Shown here: positions 8,717 through 17,071 of the stretch, in pieces
How positions within the stretch are numbered: position 1 is the first letter of the stretch
How the letters are laid out: each line of letters starts with the position of its first letter
NCBI GenBank assembly: GCA_020024465.1
Contig: JAHHTT010000032.1
Span: 1-27,279, forward strand
DNA: 27,279 nt
Source of the DNA: Odoribacter sp.
GTDB lineage: Bacteria; Bacteroidota; Bacteroidia; Bacteroidales; Marinifilaceae
Direction: 5' to 3'
Made by a program: the position numbers and the translations under genes
The notes under the pieces: generated by a model
Databases searched by the model: none
Seen by the model: only the letters and a program-made list of their open reading frames with translations
What the model was told of the DNA's origin: nothing

Positions 8717-9877
8717 TCATTTCCTTTTCACCACCTTCACCAGCTTGCCTTCTAAAATAAATTGCAAATCGGACAATTCCTTCAAAAGATTCAATGCAAA
8801 TCCCAAATCATGGTAACGGGTTACAGCTCCGGTATAAATAATTTCTTCCAATTCCGGATTCACAAAAACAAATTCCACATCATACCATCTTCCCAACTGC
8901 TCCGTAATTTCTTTCAATTTCATATTTTCAAATTCAAATACACCTTGTACCCAGGCTATGACAATCTGTGTATCAACATTTTTCACTTCCAAGCTGTTCG
9001 AGCTGCATATCGCCTGTTCTCCCGGCTTCAACAACTGCATCTCTTTATCGTTGGCCACTTTTACAGCCCCTTCCACCAAAGTAGTCTTAATATATTTTTC
9101 ATTATAAGCGGATACATTAAATTGAGTACCGACAACCTCTATCTTGTTGTAATTGCTCTGTACAATAAAAGGATGCTTCTGGTCTTTTTTCACCTTGAAG
9201 AAAGCCTCTCCCTTCAAAGTCACCTTACGTTCTTTTCCTTTAAATGCCACCGGATAGGTCAGTTCGCTTTCCGCATTCAGATACACCTCTGAGCCGTCAG
9301 CCAGAATCAGGGAATACTCTCCGCCGCGGGGAACGACAATCTTGTTGTAAACCATCTCCTCACCTGCTGATTCCGCTGTTTCATACGTCAATGACGCCTC
9401 CTCCGCATAATTTATTTTTACCCCGTTCTTCTCGGTCAACACACCGCTGGCACCATTTCCCAATGCCACTTCGCTGCCATTGGACAAATGCAACACGGCC
9501 TTCCTGCTTCCCGGTGCAATCTGTGTTGTCACGTCACCCAGGTCTGTCGTTTTATCTTCAGCTAAATGATAAAATGCCAACCCGATACCCAACACACACA
9601 CAACGACAGCAGCATAGCGCCACCAGAATTTTATACGAGGTGATTTCACTGGCGACACATGAGAAATCCTGTCTGAAATCCTATTCCAGGCAACAGTTTC
9701 GTTAACCGCCCTCCAGCAACCGATTTTGCGCCCATTCTTGTATAATTTCAGATAATCTTCAAATTTATAGCGATTAATATCCTTTTCAAGCCAAGAATTT
9801 AATTCTGTATACTCTTTATCAGATAATTCATGCTTACAATAGCGGTATATATAATCGACAAGCTTCTCTTCGTTCAT
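8717..9877 (-). CDS. FecR-family anti-sigma factor
   Basis: The 386-residue protein has a cytoplasmic N-terminal helical part (1-85) that would bind the sigma factor and a single membrane helix (about 86-105, RYAAVVVCVLGIGLAFYHLA). The periplasmic FecR beta domain follows (about 175-275, with PRGGEYSLILADGSEVYLNAES and VVGTQFNVSAY), then a C-terminal DUF4974/STN-like part (about 310-380). In this family the periplasmic part senses the loaded SusC receptor through its STN domain and controls release of the ECF sigma factor. The gene follows the sigma gene by an 80-base gap that contains a possible promoter, and precedes SusC by 54 bases. Nothing is truncated. Confidence 0.95.
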   Translation of the reverse strand: MNEEKLVDYIYRYCKHELSDKEYTELNSWLEKDINRYKFEDYLKLYKNGRKIGCWRAVNETVAWNRISDRISHVSPVKSPRIKFWWRYAAVVVCVLGIGLAFYHLAEDKTTDLGDVTTQIAPGSRKAVLHLSNGSEVALGNGASGVLTEKNGVKINYAEEASLTYETAESAGEEMVYNKIVVPRGGEYSLILADGSEVYLNAESELTYPVAFKGKERKVTLKGEAFFKVKKDQKHPFIVQSNYNKIEVVGTQFNVSAYNEKYIKTTLVEGAVKVANDKEMQLLKPGEQAICSSNSLEVKNVDTQIVIAWVQGVFEFENMKLKEITEQLGRWYDVEFVFVNPELEEIIYTGAVTRYHDLGFALNLLKELSDLQFILEGKLVKVVKRK

Positions 9878-9910
9878 AATTCTTCAATAAAATGTACCTT
9901 CTTTTATTAC

Positions 9911-9918
9911 CAAAAGTA
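9911..9918 (-). promoter_or_regulatory. Possible -7 element in front of fecR
   Basis: On the minus strand this reads TACTTTTG, a match to the Bacteroidota -7 consensus TAnnTTTG, placed so that transcription would start about 25-30 bases before the fecR ATG. No good TTTG-like -33 element is seen 19-21 bases upstream, so support is partial. It lies in the 80-base gap between the sigma and anti-sigma genes, a larger gap than elsewhere in the operon. Confidence 0.35.
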
Positions 9919-9957
9919 CCGTTTATCAAAAATGGGTGAACGAAAACAAGAAAAATT

Positions 9958-10509
9958 TCAAGAAAAATTAAAAAGGAGTATTAAGACAAGCAAATCAAGT
10001 GAACCCCGCAGTTGTTTCAAGGCACGGGCAAAATGCGTTTTCACAGTATTGACAGAAATCCCTAAAAAATCTGCCACTTCCTTGTATTTCATATCATGCA
10101 ATACGATTAACTCAAACACCTTGCGACATTGCTTTGGTAAATGGGAAAGCTCAGTATACAATTTTTGATATTCAGCAGTAAAATCTTCCTCCGTATTGAT
10201 TGCATGATCCGTTAAACACTCCAATGACTGAAAGTTGTATTTAATTCTCTTTTTTAACTCACGCACACATGCATATTGTACCGAAGAAAATAAATAAGCT
10301 TTAAAAGAACCTTCGAAATGACGGCAACTGAATTGCTCCCAAAATTTCACAAAAACATCTTGCACAACATCTTCGGCCTCTTCAAAAGAATCTAAAAAAT
10401 TCATCGCAAAAACACAAAGAGGTTTATAATAGGAATCAAAAAGACATTTCAAACCTTCATGATTCCCACTATTTATCAAATCCAAAATCTGATCCTCCCT
10501 GTATTTCAT
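9958..10509 (-). CDS. ECF-type RNA polymerase sigma factor, FecI-like
   Basis: The 183-residue protein has the two ECF domains. Region 2 (about 20-90) contains SFEEAEDVVQDVFVKFWEQ, the typical core-binding/-10 recognition helix. Region 4 (about 118-170) contains KYKEVADFLGISVNTVKTHFARALKQLR, a helix-turn-helix for -35 recognition. The short hydrophobic C-terminal tail (LLVLILLF) is common in the Bacteroidota FecI-like expansion. It should direct transcription of the SusC/SusD locus once released by the FecR protein encoded next. Its ATG lies just 6 bases after the stop of the nitroreductase gene, so it is probably co-transcribed with, and perhaps translationally coupled to, the upstream housekeeping genes. 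Confidence 0.95.
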   Translation of the reverse strand: MKYREDQILDLINSGNHEGLKCLFDSYYKPLCVFAMNFLDSFEEAEDVVQDVFVKFWEQFSCRHFEGSFKAYLFSSVQYACVRELKKRIKYNFQSLECLTDHAINTEEDFTAEYQKLYTELSHLPKQCRKVFELIVLHDMKYKEVADFLGISVNTVKTHFARALKQLRGSLDLLVLILLFNFS

Positions 10510-10515
10510 AAAATA

Positions 10516-11055
10516 TCACCACTTATTACAATGAACCTTCGAGTCATCCCATTTATCCTTTGCCACATACGGCTTAGCAGGATAACCGACCGGAATAACA
10601 CATAAAGTTTCTATATTTTCAGGCAGTCCTGTATATTTCCTCACCACATCCATCCGCTCTTGATAGGGATAAGCAGCAGTCCATACAGCTCCTAAACCAA
10701 GAGCTTCTGCAGCTAGCAAAATATTCTGTGCCACTGCAGAACAATCTACATACCAATACGAAGATTTCGTTACGTCACCACAAATAACAATAGCCAACGA
10801 AACATCCTTTAACATTTTGGCATAAGGCAAACCTTCAGCCATCGCATCCAATACAGCCCGGTCCTCCACAACCACAAACTCCCATGGACGGACATCTTTA
10901 CCACTGGGAGCAGACATACCTGCCTTTAGCAACAATTCTACCTTTTCCTTTTCTACCGGCTGTGACAAATATTTCCTCACACTTTTACGCGAAAAAATAA
11001 CATCAAGAGCATCTTTTCTATTCAACATACCTTCTTTATTTTCCAATTCACACAT
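10516..11055 (-). CDS. Nitroreductase-family FMN-dependent oxidoreductase
   Basis: The 179-residue protein carries the nitroreductase signatures: SRKSVRKYL (22-30) for the FMN phosphate, APSGKDVRPWEFVVVED (49-65), and LAAEALGLGAVWTAAYP (114-130) in the helix that packs on FMN. It ends in KVHCNKW, an ending I recall from Bacteroidota members. Such proteins are cytoplasmic homodimers that use NAD(P)H to reduce nitro compounds, quinones or similar acceptors; the natural substrate cannot be read from sequence. The start may be the ATG at 11055 or the one at 11028 (MLNRKDALDV), which fits the family N-terminus better; the AGAAGG before the latter is too close to act as a normal ribosome site. The gene lies 11 bases after the metallo-hydrolase and 6 before the sigma gene. 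Confidence 0.88.
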   Translation of the reverse strand: MCELENKEGMLNRKDALDVIFSRKSVRKYLSQPVEKEKVELLLKAGMSAPSGKDVRPWEFVVVEDRAVLDAMAEGLPYAKMLKDVSLAIVICGDVTKSSYWYVDCSAVAQNILLAAEALGLGAVWTAAYPYQERMDVVRKYTGLPENIETLCVIPVGYPAKPYVAKDKWDDSKVHCNKW

Positions 11056-11066
11056 AAAATATAATT

Positions 11067-12059
11067 TTACTTTGACAATTTAACAATTTCACCCAAAGTC
11101 GGTATTTTCACCCGAACACCGCGTTTTTTGGCCTCCTCGGCAAACACGGAAGGCGGATCACTTAACGGTTCATCCGACAAATCAAATGTTCCATAGTGCA
11201 TCGGTATCGTTACTTTTGCATGCATTTCCTCAGAAGCTGTCAATGAATCATAAGGCGAAATATGATTAGGTTGCATAAACCAACGCGGTTTATAGGCTCC
11301 GATCCCCAACAAAGCATAATCAGGATCTCCGAACAGTTCCGGTATCTCTACAAAATGATTCGAATATCCTGTATCACCACCATAATACAGCGACAAGCCG
11401 TCTCCCTGTAACATAAAAGCACCCCACAAACGCTGCCCTCCATCATTCAACGAACGTTTTCCCCAATGCTGTGCCGGAAGAAAAGTGATCTTCAACTGAC
11501 CGTCATCCAATTGCTGATACCAGCCGGCCTCCACGGCCTCCATATCCGGACACCAGCCCTGAATCAATTCTCCCACTCCTAATCCGCAAAATACCTTCAT
11601 CTGCGGATTTTTTTCAAACAGTTTCACAACACTCGGTTTGTCCAAATGGTCAAAATGATCATGGCTGACCAATAAATAATCTATATCCTTAAACACTGAC
11701 GGATTTGCAGGAAATTTACTTTTCCGCTTGACAAAAGGAATGTTTCCAAAAACAGGATCAAACATAATCCGCCTGCCTGCCATCTGCATATAAAAAGAAT
11801 TATGTCCCAACCATACCAAAAAATTACCTTTCAAATGTTCCAGACTATAAACCGGAATCACATACGGCTCCCAATTTTCAAGACGTTTTTCTTTTCTTTG
11901 TGGATTTGGAGAAAAACGCCACTTCATCACATTGCCCACACCATGTTTCACCCGATGCTGGCGATTTACAAACCGCCCTCTTACAACAGGATTTCCCCGC
12001 CAATAAGGCTTAATCACCTTTAACCTTTCATTCCTTCGAAAAGTGATACGTTCTCCCAT
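11067..12059 (-). CDS. MBL-fold metallo-hydrolase, NAPE-PLD-like
   Basis: This 330-residue protein has the full metallo-beta-lactamase metal set: HDHFDH at 133-138, His198 within PAQHWGKRS, Asp229 within GGDTGY, and His288 within MHYGTF. The combination QHW, GDTGY and HYGTF, plus the FVWLGHNSF-like strand (LVWLGHNSFY, 81-90), is that of the family containing N-acyl-phosphatidylethanolamine phospholipase D, not lactamases or glyoxalases. There is no clear signal peptide; the N-terminus is basic (residues 5-60), which may favour the membrane surface. A lipid phosphodiesterase role is inference. It lies 10 bases after aroK and 11 before the nitroreductase, so it belongs to the same transcript as parE-parC-aroK. 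Confidence 0.82.
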   Translation of the reverse strand: MGERITFRRNERLKVIKPYWRGNPVVRGRFVNRQHRVKHGVGNVMKWRFSPNPQRKEKRLENWEPYVIPVYSLEHLKGNFLVWLGHNSFYMQMAGRRIMFDPVFGNIPFVKRKSKFPANPSVFKDIDYLLVSHDHFDHLDKPSVVKLFEKNPQMKVFCGLGVGELIQGWCPDMEAVEAGWYQQLDDGQLKITFLPAQHWGKRSLNDGGQRLWGAFMLQGDGLSLYYGGDTGYSNHFVEIPELFGDPDYALLGIGAYKPRWFMQPNHISPYDSLTASEEMHAKVTIPMHYGTFDLSDEPLSDPPSVFAEEAKKRGVRVKIPTLGEIVKLSK

Positions 12060-12069
12060 AACATCAAAA

Positions 12070-12534
12070 CTAATAGCTATTTTCTATCTCTTGAGCCTGC
12101 AGATAATAAGGCATCCGCTCTTGTAAATGTTTTTCAACAAATAGATAAATCTCATCACCATTCAATCGGCTGAGCAGCGGACGGCGAAATTTAGCTTTCA
12201 CTAAACGACTGACAATAACATCAATATCCGTATTCAAAAAGATCGTTTTGCCTTGTCGGTTCATATATTCCATATTATCAAAAAAACAAGGGGTTCCTCC
12301 CCCTGTTGCCATTACAAAATCCTTATATAACTCACATACTTCGTGCAAATAAAGTCTTTCGAGTTTTCGAAAGATTTCCTCTCCGGCAATAGCAAAAATC
12401 TGCGGGATTGTCCTCATCTCACGTCGTTCGATATAATCGTCCAAATCAATAAAACAGACTCCCAGACTTTCTGCCATTAAACGCCCTCGCCGACTTTTTC
12501 CGCAAGCCATATATCCCACTAAAAAATATTTCAT
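12070..12534 (-). CDS. aroK: Shikimate kinase
   Basis: The enzyme phosphorylates shikimate with ATP in the chorismate/aromatic amino acid pathway. The 154-residue protein shows a P-loop GYMACGKS (7-14), shikimate-binding Asp32 in the DLDD motif (30-33), Arg56 in EIFRKLE, the ATGGGTP turn (76-82), the lid arginines in KFRRPLL (115-121) and the adenine-side motif ERMPYY (139-144). It is a little shorter than the usual 165-180 residues, and the P-loop has Ala10 where most family members have Gly. All substrate-contact positions I know are kept. Its ATG overlaps the parC stop by 4 bases, indicating translational coupling. Confidence 0.9.
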   Translation of the reverse strand: MKYFLVGYMACGKSRRGRLMAESLGVCFIDLDDYIERREMRTIPQIFAIAGEEIFRKLERLYLHEVCELYKDFVMATGGGTPCFFDNMEYMNRQGKTIFLNTDIDVIVSRLVKAKFRRPLLSRLNGDEIYLFVEKHLQERMPYYLQAQEIENSY

Positions 12535-15122
12535 TCTTCTTTCTGACTAAAATTCAAAGTCATCTGCATTTTTCCGTCCACTTCTTCAGGATTGGTAATT
12601 TCAAGTTCCACCTCCTCAACTCCTTCCGTTGCCGGCTCCAAAGGTTCAATTTCCCGAATCTCCTTCACCTCAAATGTAGTTACACGCTTGCCTCGCGCCT
12701 TAAATGACTTCTCTGCAATAAAATCTTCTGCCACAATCACCTCTGCCGGACGTGCTTCGTAACGTCCTCCAAATATCACTTCAAAACGCGGGTGCTGTTC
12801 ATCACTCAAACACACCAAATACGAATCCTTCGCATCACCGATAAAACTGTTCAATTTCGCAGACTCCTCAAAACGGAAACGCTTCAAATAAAAGTAATTC
12901 TGATCAGCATCAAAGAATACGGCTGCCCAAACCTTCTCAGGATCAAATTTCTCAAATATTCGATACCCTTCTTCATAGTGATTGCTCAAATCAAAATCAG
13001 AAGTATAATAAGTACCGGTTTCATTCACAATCAGAATACGTTCTCCCCCTTGAAATTCACCTAAGAATTTTCCCCGATTATCGGTATTCAATCGCAATAC
13101 ATCCTCATCCAACCAAATTTTCCTGCCTCCCAAAGTAGAAACACCCTTCTGCACCACACTGATTTTATGCACATCATTTTTCGAAAGAATATTTCCTTGT
13201 GAATCCCTTCCCTTTATCGCCAAATCAGCAAAATCATATTCAAAAACCAACTTCTTAAGGGTTGGCTTCGGTTTCAGACATACCTTGATAATTTCTGCCT
13301 CCCCATTAGAATTAGCCGAAAAATAAAGCACTCGCGAACCGGAAGTACCTTTTGTAAGATTATACTCCCGCTCCCTCGTCACTCCGGTCACATAAAACCG
13401 CTTCACATAGGTCACGCCATATTTTCCGTCTCGATAAGCTACATTGTAAATCGTTCGCTTATCATTTTTTTTAAACACATTGGCATACAACACATCCTTC
13501 CCTACAAAAATCTTATCGGCTACCTTCGTTACATAATAAGTACCATCCTTCTTAAAGATAATCACCTCATCAATATCCGAACATTCACAGATAAATTCAT
13601 CTTTTTTCAAAGACGTACCGATAAATCCCTCTTCCCGGTTGATATACAACTTCTCATTGGCTATCACAACCTTCGCCGCCTCTATATTCTCAAAATTACG
13701 GATTTCCGTCTTACGCTCTTTCCCTTTGCCATACTTTTCCTTGATTCGCTCATAATAGGCAATGGAATAAGGAATAATATTCTCAATATTATTTTTCACC
13801 TCCGCTATCTCACCCTCCAAAGCCTGAATATACCGGTCTGCCTCCTCCGAGCTGAATTTCAGAATGCGTTTCATCTTGATTTCCAGCAAACGCTTCACAT
13901 CATCATCTGTCACTTCCCGATACAATTTCGGCAAAAACGGCTGCAAACGCTTATATACATGAGCAATGACAACCTCCAAAGTCTCACCCTCCTCAAATTC
14001 CTTATCCTTATATATTCGTTCCTCAATAAAAATCCGCTCCAAAGACACAAAATGCAAATCCTCCAGCAACTCCTTCAATCGGATTTCCAATTCCAGTTTC
14101 AACAGAGCCACCGTATCATTTGCCGACTTTCTCAAAATATCCGACACCGGCATAAAACACGGTTTCTCATGATCAATCACACAGGAATTCGGAGAAATTG
14201 ACAATTCACAATCCGTAAACGCATACAGGGCATCTATCGTCTTGTCTGATGATACCCCAGCAGCCAATTGTATCAGAATCTCTACATTTTGCGCTGTATT
14301 GTCATCGATTTTCTTGATTTTAATCTTACCCTTATCATTTGCCTTGATAATACTGTCAATCAGCGACTGGGTGGTACGTCCAAACGGAATTTCTGTAATA
14401 CGCAACACCTTATTGGTACTGTCCTTTTCGATTTTGGCTCGTATTTTCACATTCCCCCCCCGCATACCGTCACAATATTTCGAAACATCAATCATCCCTC
14501 CCGTTGGAAAATCCGGATAAAGCACAAACTCTTCCTGCTGTAGATGAGCGATACAGGCATCTATCAATTCATTGAAATTATGCGGCAAAATCTTCGATGC
14601 CAGACCGACAGCAATACCTTCCACCCCCTGAGCCAACAACAAAGGAAATTTCACCGGCAGCGTCACTGGTTCGCGATTGCGTCCGTCATACGACTGCTTC
14701 CATTGAGTCGTTTTCGGATTAAACACCACTTCCAAAGCAAATTTCGACAGTCTTGCCTCAATATAACGGGGAGCAGCAGCTCCATCACCGGTCAGAATAT
14801 TCCCCCAATTGCCCTGGCAATCCACCAACAAATCCTTTTGTCCCAATTGCACCAGGGCATCACCGATGGATGCATCCCCATGCGGATGATATTTCATCGT
14901 ATTACCGATAATATTAGCCACCTTGTTATAACGCCCGTCATCCATTTCCCGCATTGAATGCAAAATACGTCTCTGCACCGGCTTCAGTCCGTCATCCACA
15001 TACGGCACAGCCCGCTCCAAAATCACATACGATGCATAATCCAAAAACCATTTCTGATACATTCCGTCCAAATGCTGGATAGAACGGATACTGCCAACGT
15101 CCTCTAATATATCCTCACCCAT
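12531..15122 (-). CDS. parC: DNA topoisomerase IV subunit A
   Basis: The 863-residue protein is the DNA-cleaving subunit that decatenates and relaxes DNA together with ParE. The breakage-reunion domain (about 20-460) begins with YASYVILERAVPYVDDGLKPVQRRIL. The quinolone-contact helix has HPHGDASIGDALV (79-91), and the catalytic tyrosine is Tyr120 in APRYIEARLSKF. A coiled-coil tower region (about 355-460) leads to a C-terminal beta-pinwheel-like part. I call it ParC and not GyrA because it pairs with an adjacent parE and lacks an evident GyrA-box. It starts 16 bases after parE and overlaps aroK by 4 bases. A run of eight G (minus strand, 14454-14461) lies in the RGGN codons. Confidence 0.92.
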   Translation of the reverse strand: MGEDILEDVGSIRSIQHLDGMYQKWFLDYASYVILERAVPYVDDGLKPVQRRILHSMREMDDGRYNKVANIIGNTMKYHPHGDASIGDALVQLGQKDLLVDCQGNWGNILTGDGAAAPRYIEARLSKFALEVVFNPKTTQWKQSYDGRNREPVTLPVKFPLLLAQGVEGIAVGLASKILPHNFNELIDACIAHLQQEEFVLYPDFPTGGMIDVSKYCDGMRGGNVKIRAKIEKDSTNKVLRITEIPFGRTTQSLIDSIIKANDKGKIKIKKIDDNTAQNVEILIQLAAGVSSDKTIDALYAFTDCELSISPNSCVIDHEKPCFMPVSDILRKSANDTVALLKLELEIRLKELLEDLHFVSLERIFIEERIYKDKEFEEGETLEVVIAHVYKRLQPFLPKLYREVTDDDVKRLLEIKMKRILKFSSEEADRYIQALEGEIAEVKNNIENIIPYSIAYYERIKEKYGKGKERKTEIRNFENIEAAKVVIANEKLYINREEGFIGTSLKKDEFICECSDIDEVIIFKKDGTYYVTKVADKIFVGKDVLYANVFKKNDKRTIYNVAYRDGKYGVTYVKRFYVTGVTREREYNLTKGTSGSRVLYFSANSNGEAEIIKVCLKPKPTLKKLVFEYDFADLAIKGRDSQGNILSKNDVHKISVVQKGVSTLGGRKIWLDEDVLRLNTDNRGKFLGEFQGGERILIVNETGTYYTSDFDLSNHYEEGYRIFEKFDPEKVWAAVFFDADQNYFYLKRFRFEESAKLNSFIGDAKDSYLVCLSDEQHPRFEVIFGGRYEARPAEVIVAEDFIAEKSFKARGKRVTTFEVKEIREIEPLEPATEGVEEVELEITNPEEVDGKMQMTLNFSQKEE

Positions 15123-15138
15123 AAATATCTATTTTAAA

Positions 15139-16974
15139 TTACCGCAATTCATCTTTTTCGACATACAGATTCTCTATGATAAAATCCTGTCTTTCCGGTG
15201 TGTTTTTACCCATATAATAACTCAACACCTTACTGATGGAATCCCCTTTTGAGATACGGACCGGCTCCAGACGGATATCCTTGCCGATAAAATGCACAAA
15301 CTCGGAAGGCGAAATCTCACCCAAACCTTTAAAGCGCGTAATCTCCGGTTTCGGTCCTAAACGGCGGATGGCATTTTCACGTTCCGCATCCGAATAGCAA
15401 TAGCGCGTCTCTTTTTTGTTACGCACTCTGAACAAAGGAGTCTGCAAAATATAAACATGTCCTCTGCGCACCAGATCCGGGAAAAACTGCAAAAAGAAAG
15501 TCAGCAGCAACAAGCGGATATGCATCCCGTCCACATCGGCATCAGTAGCAATAATCACGTTATTATAACGCAACTCCTCCAAGCCGTTCTCTATGTTCAA
15601 AGCAGCCTGCAACAAATTAAACTCCTCGTTCTCATACACCACCTTTTTCGTTAATCCATACGAATTTAACGGCTTACCGCGCAAACTGAATACAGCCTGC
15701 GTATTCACATTGCGCGATTTGGTAATCGAACCGCTCGCCGAATCTCCCTCTGTAATAAAAATTGAAGACTCATTCTTCAACTCATGATTCGAATTAAAAT
15801 GCACCCTGCAATCCCTCAATTTCTTATTATTCAAACTCACCTGCCTGGCTCGTTCTCGGGCAATCTTCTGCACACCCGCCATTGCTTTTCTCTCCCGCTC
15901 CGTCTCCACAATCTTCTTCAACAGCACCTCCGCAGTATCCGGATTCCGGTGTAGATAATTATCCAATTCCCGGGTCATAAAATCCATCACGAAATTGCGC
16001 ACTGTCGGTCCGTCGGGTCCCATATCTTTCGATCCCAATTTCGTCTTGGTCTGCGACTCAAACACCGGCTCCTGCACCTTGATGCTGATAGCACCGATGA
16101 TAGAAGTCCTGATATCCGAAACGTCAAAATCTTTCTTATAAAAATCTCGTATCGTCTTGCTCAATGCCTCCCGGAAAGCTGCCAGATGCGTCCCCCCCTG
16201 CGTTGTATGCTGTCCGTTGACAAACGAATAATACTCCTCACCATACTGCCGTCCATGCGTCATGGCAATCTCGATATCATCCCCTTTCAAATGGATAATC
16301 GGATAAAGTCCGTCACCATTCATATTTTCGGTCAACAAATCATACAGGCCGTGTTTCGAAAAATACTTATGATCATTGAACACAATTGTCAGACCGGTAT
16401 TCAAAAAGACATAATTCTTCACCATTGCTTCCAGATAATCCGCAATGAAATGATAGTTCCCGAAAATCTCCTTGTCTGCGAGAAACACTACCTGCGTACC
16501 GTCAGGCTGATCTGTATCCTCTATTTCGCGTTCCTCTACAATCTTTGCCCGCGAATAACTGACATATTTCATTTTCCCGCCACGGAAAGACTGAATCTCG
16601 AACATCTCTGACAGAGCATTCACAGCCTTGATACCCACACCATTCAACCCTACTACCTTTTTAAAAGCTTCCGAGTCATACTTTGCTCCGGTATTCATTT
16701 TTGATGAAGCATCTACCAGCTTTCCCAATGGAATTCCACGCCCAAAATCACGCACCGTCACTTTCCGGTCTTCCACCGTAATCCGAATTTCAGTTCCGGT
16801 CCCCATAGCAAACTCATCTATCGAGTTGTCTACAACCTCTTTCACTAAAATATAAATACCGTCATCAGCGGCCGAACCATCCCCCAGCTTTCCGATATAC
16901 ATACCGGGCCGCAGACGGATATGTTCTTGCCAATCCAATGTTCTGATTGAATCTTCCGAATAAATTTCTGCCAT
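15139..16974 (-). CDS. parE: DNA topoisomerase IV subunit B
   Basis: The 611-residue protein is the ATPase subunit of topoisomerase IV. It has the GHKL ATP site (EVVDNSIDE at 46-54, DFGRGIP at 76-82, GLNGVGIKAVNALS at 109-122), a transducer domain, and a Toprim domain with Glu409 in ITEGDSASGS and the DADVDG metal-binding motif. The C-terminus ends without the insertions seen in proteobacterial GyrB. It is the first gene of a tight minus-strand cluster (parE-parC-aroK-hydrolase-nitroreductase) and has its own promoter at 17028-17059. A run of seven G on the coding strand (16192-16198) lies in a Gly-Gly pair. Confidence 0.93.
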   Translation of the reverse strand: MAEIYSEDSIRTLDWQEHIRLRPGMYIGKLGDGSAADDGIYILVKEVVDNSIDEFAMGTGTEIRITVEDRKVTVRDFGRGIPLGKLVDASSKMNTGAKYDSEAFKKVVGLNGVGIKAVNALSEMFEIQSFRGGKMKYVSYSRAKIVEEREIEDTDQPDGTQVVFLADKEIFGNYHFIADYLEAMVKNYVFLNTGLTIVFNDHKYFSKHGLYDLLTENMNGDGLYPIIHLKGDDIEIAMTHGRQYGEEYYSFVNGQHTTQGGTHLAAFREALSKTIRDFYKKDFDVSDIRTSIIGAISIKVQEPVFESQTKTKLGSKDMGPDGPTVRNFVMDFMTRELDNYLHRNPDTAEVLLKKIVETERERKAMAGVQKIARERARQVSLNNKKLRDCRVHFNSNHELKNESSIFITEGDSASGSITKSRNVNTQAVFSLRGKPLNSYGLTKKVVYENEEFNLLQAALNIENGLEELRYNNVIIATDADVDGMHIRLLLLTFFLQFFPDLVRRGHVYILQTPLFRVRNKKETRYCYSDAERENAIRRLGPKPEITRFKGLGEISPSEFVHFIGKDIRLEPVRISKGDSISKVLSYYMGKNTPERQDFIIENLYVEKDELR

Positions 16975-17027
16975 AAATATAATGTCTAATTATCCCAGAT
17001 AATTATGTCAATTATTGAGTTATCTTG

Positions 17028-17059
17028 CAAAAATAATGAAATTTTCTTTTTTCTACGAA
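17028..17059 (-). promoter_or_regulatory. Bacteroidota-type promoter of parE
   Basis: On the minus strand a perfect -7 element TATTTTTG (17035 down to 17028) lies 20 bases from a TTCG (17059-17056), a 3 of 4 match to the -33 TTTG. Transcription would start near 17021, giving a leader of about 45 bases before the parE ATG at 16974. The promoter begins 13 bases after the glycerophosphodiesterase stop. Confidence 0.6.
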
Positions 17060-17071
17060 TCATTTTCATTT

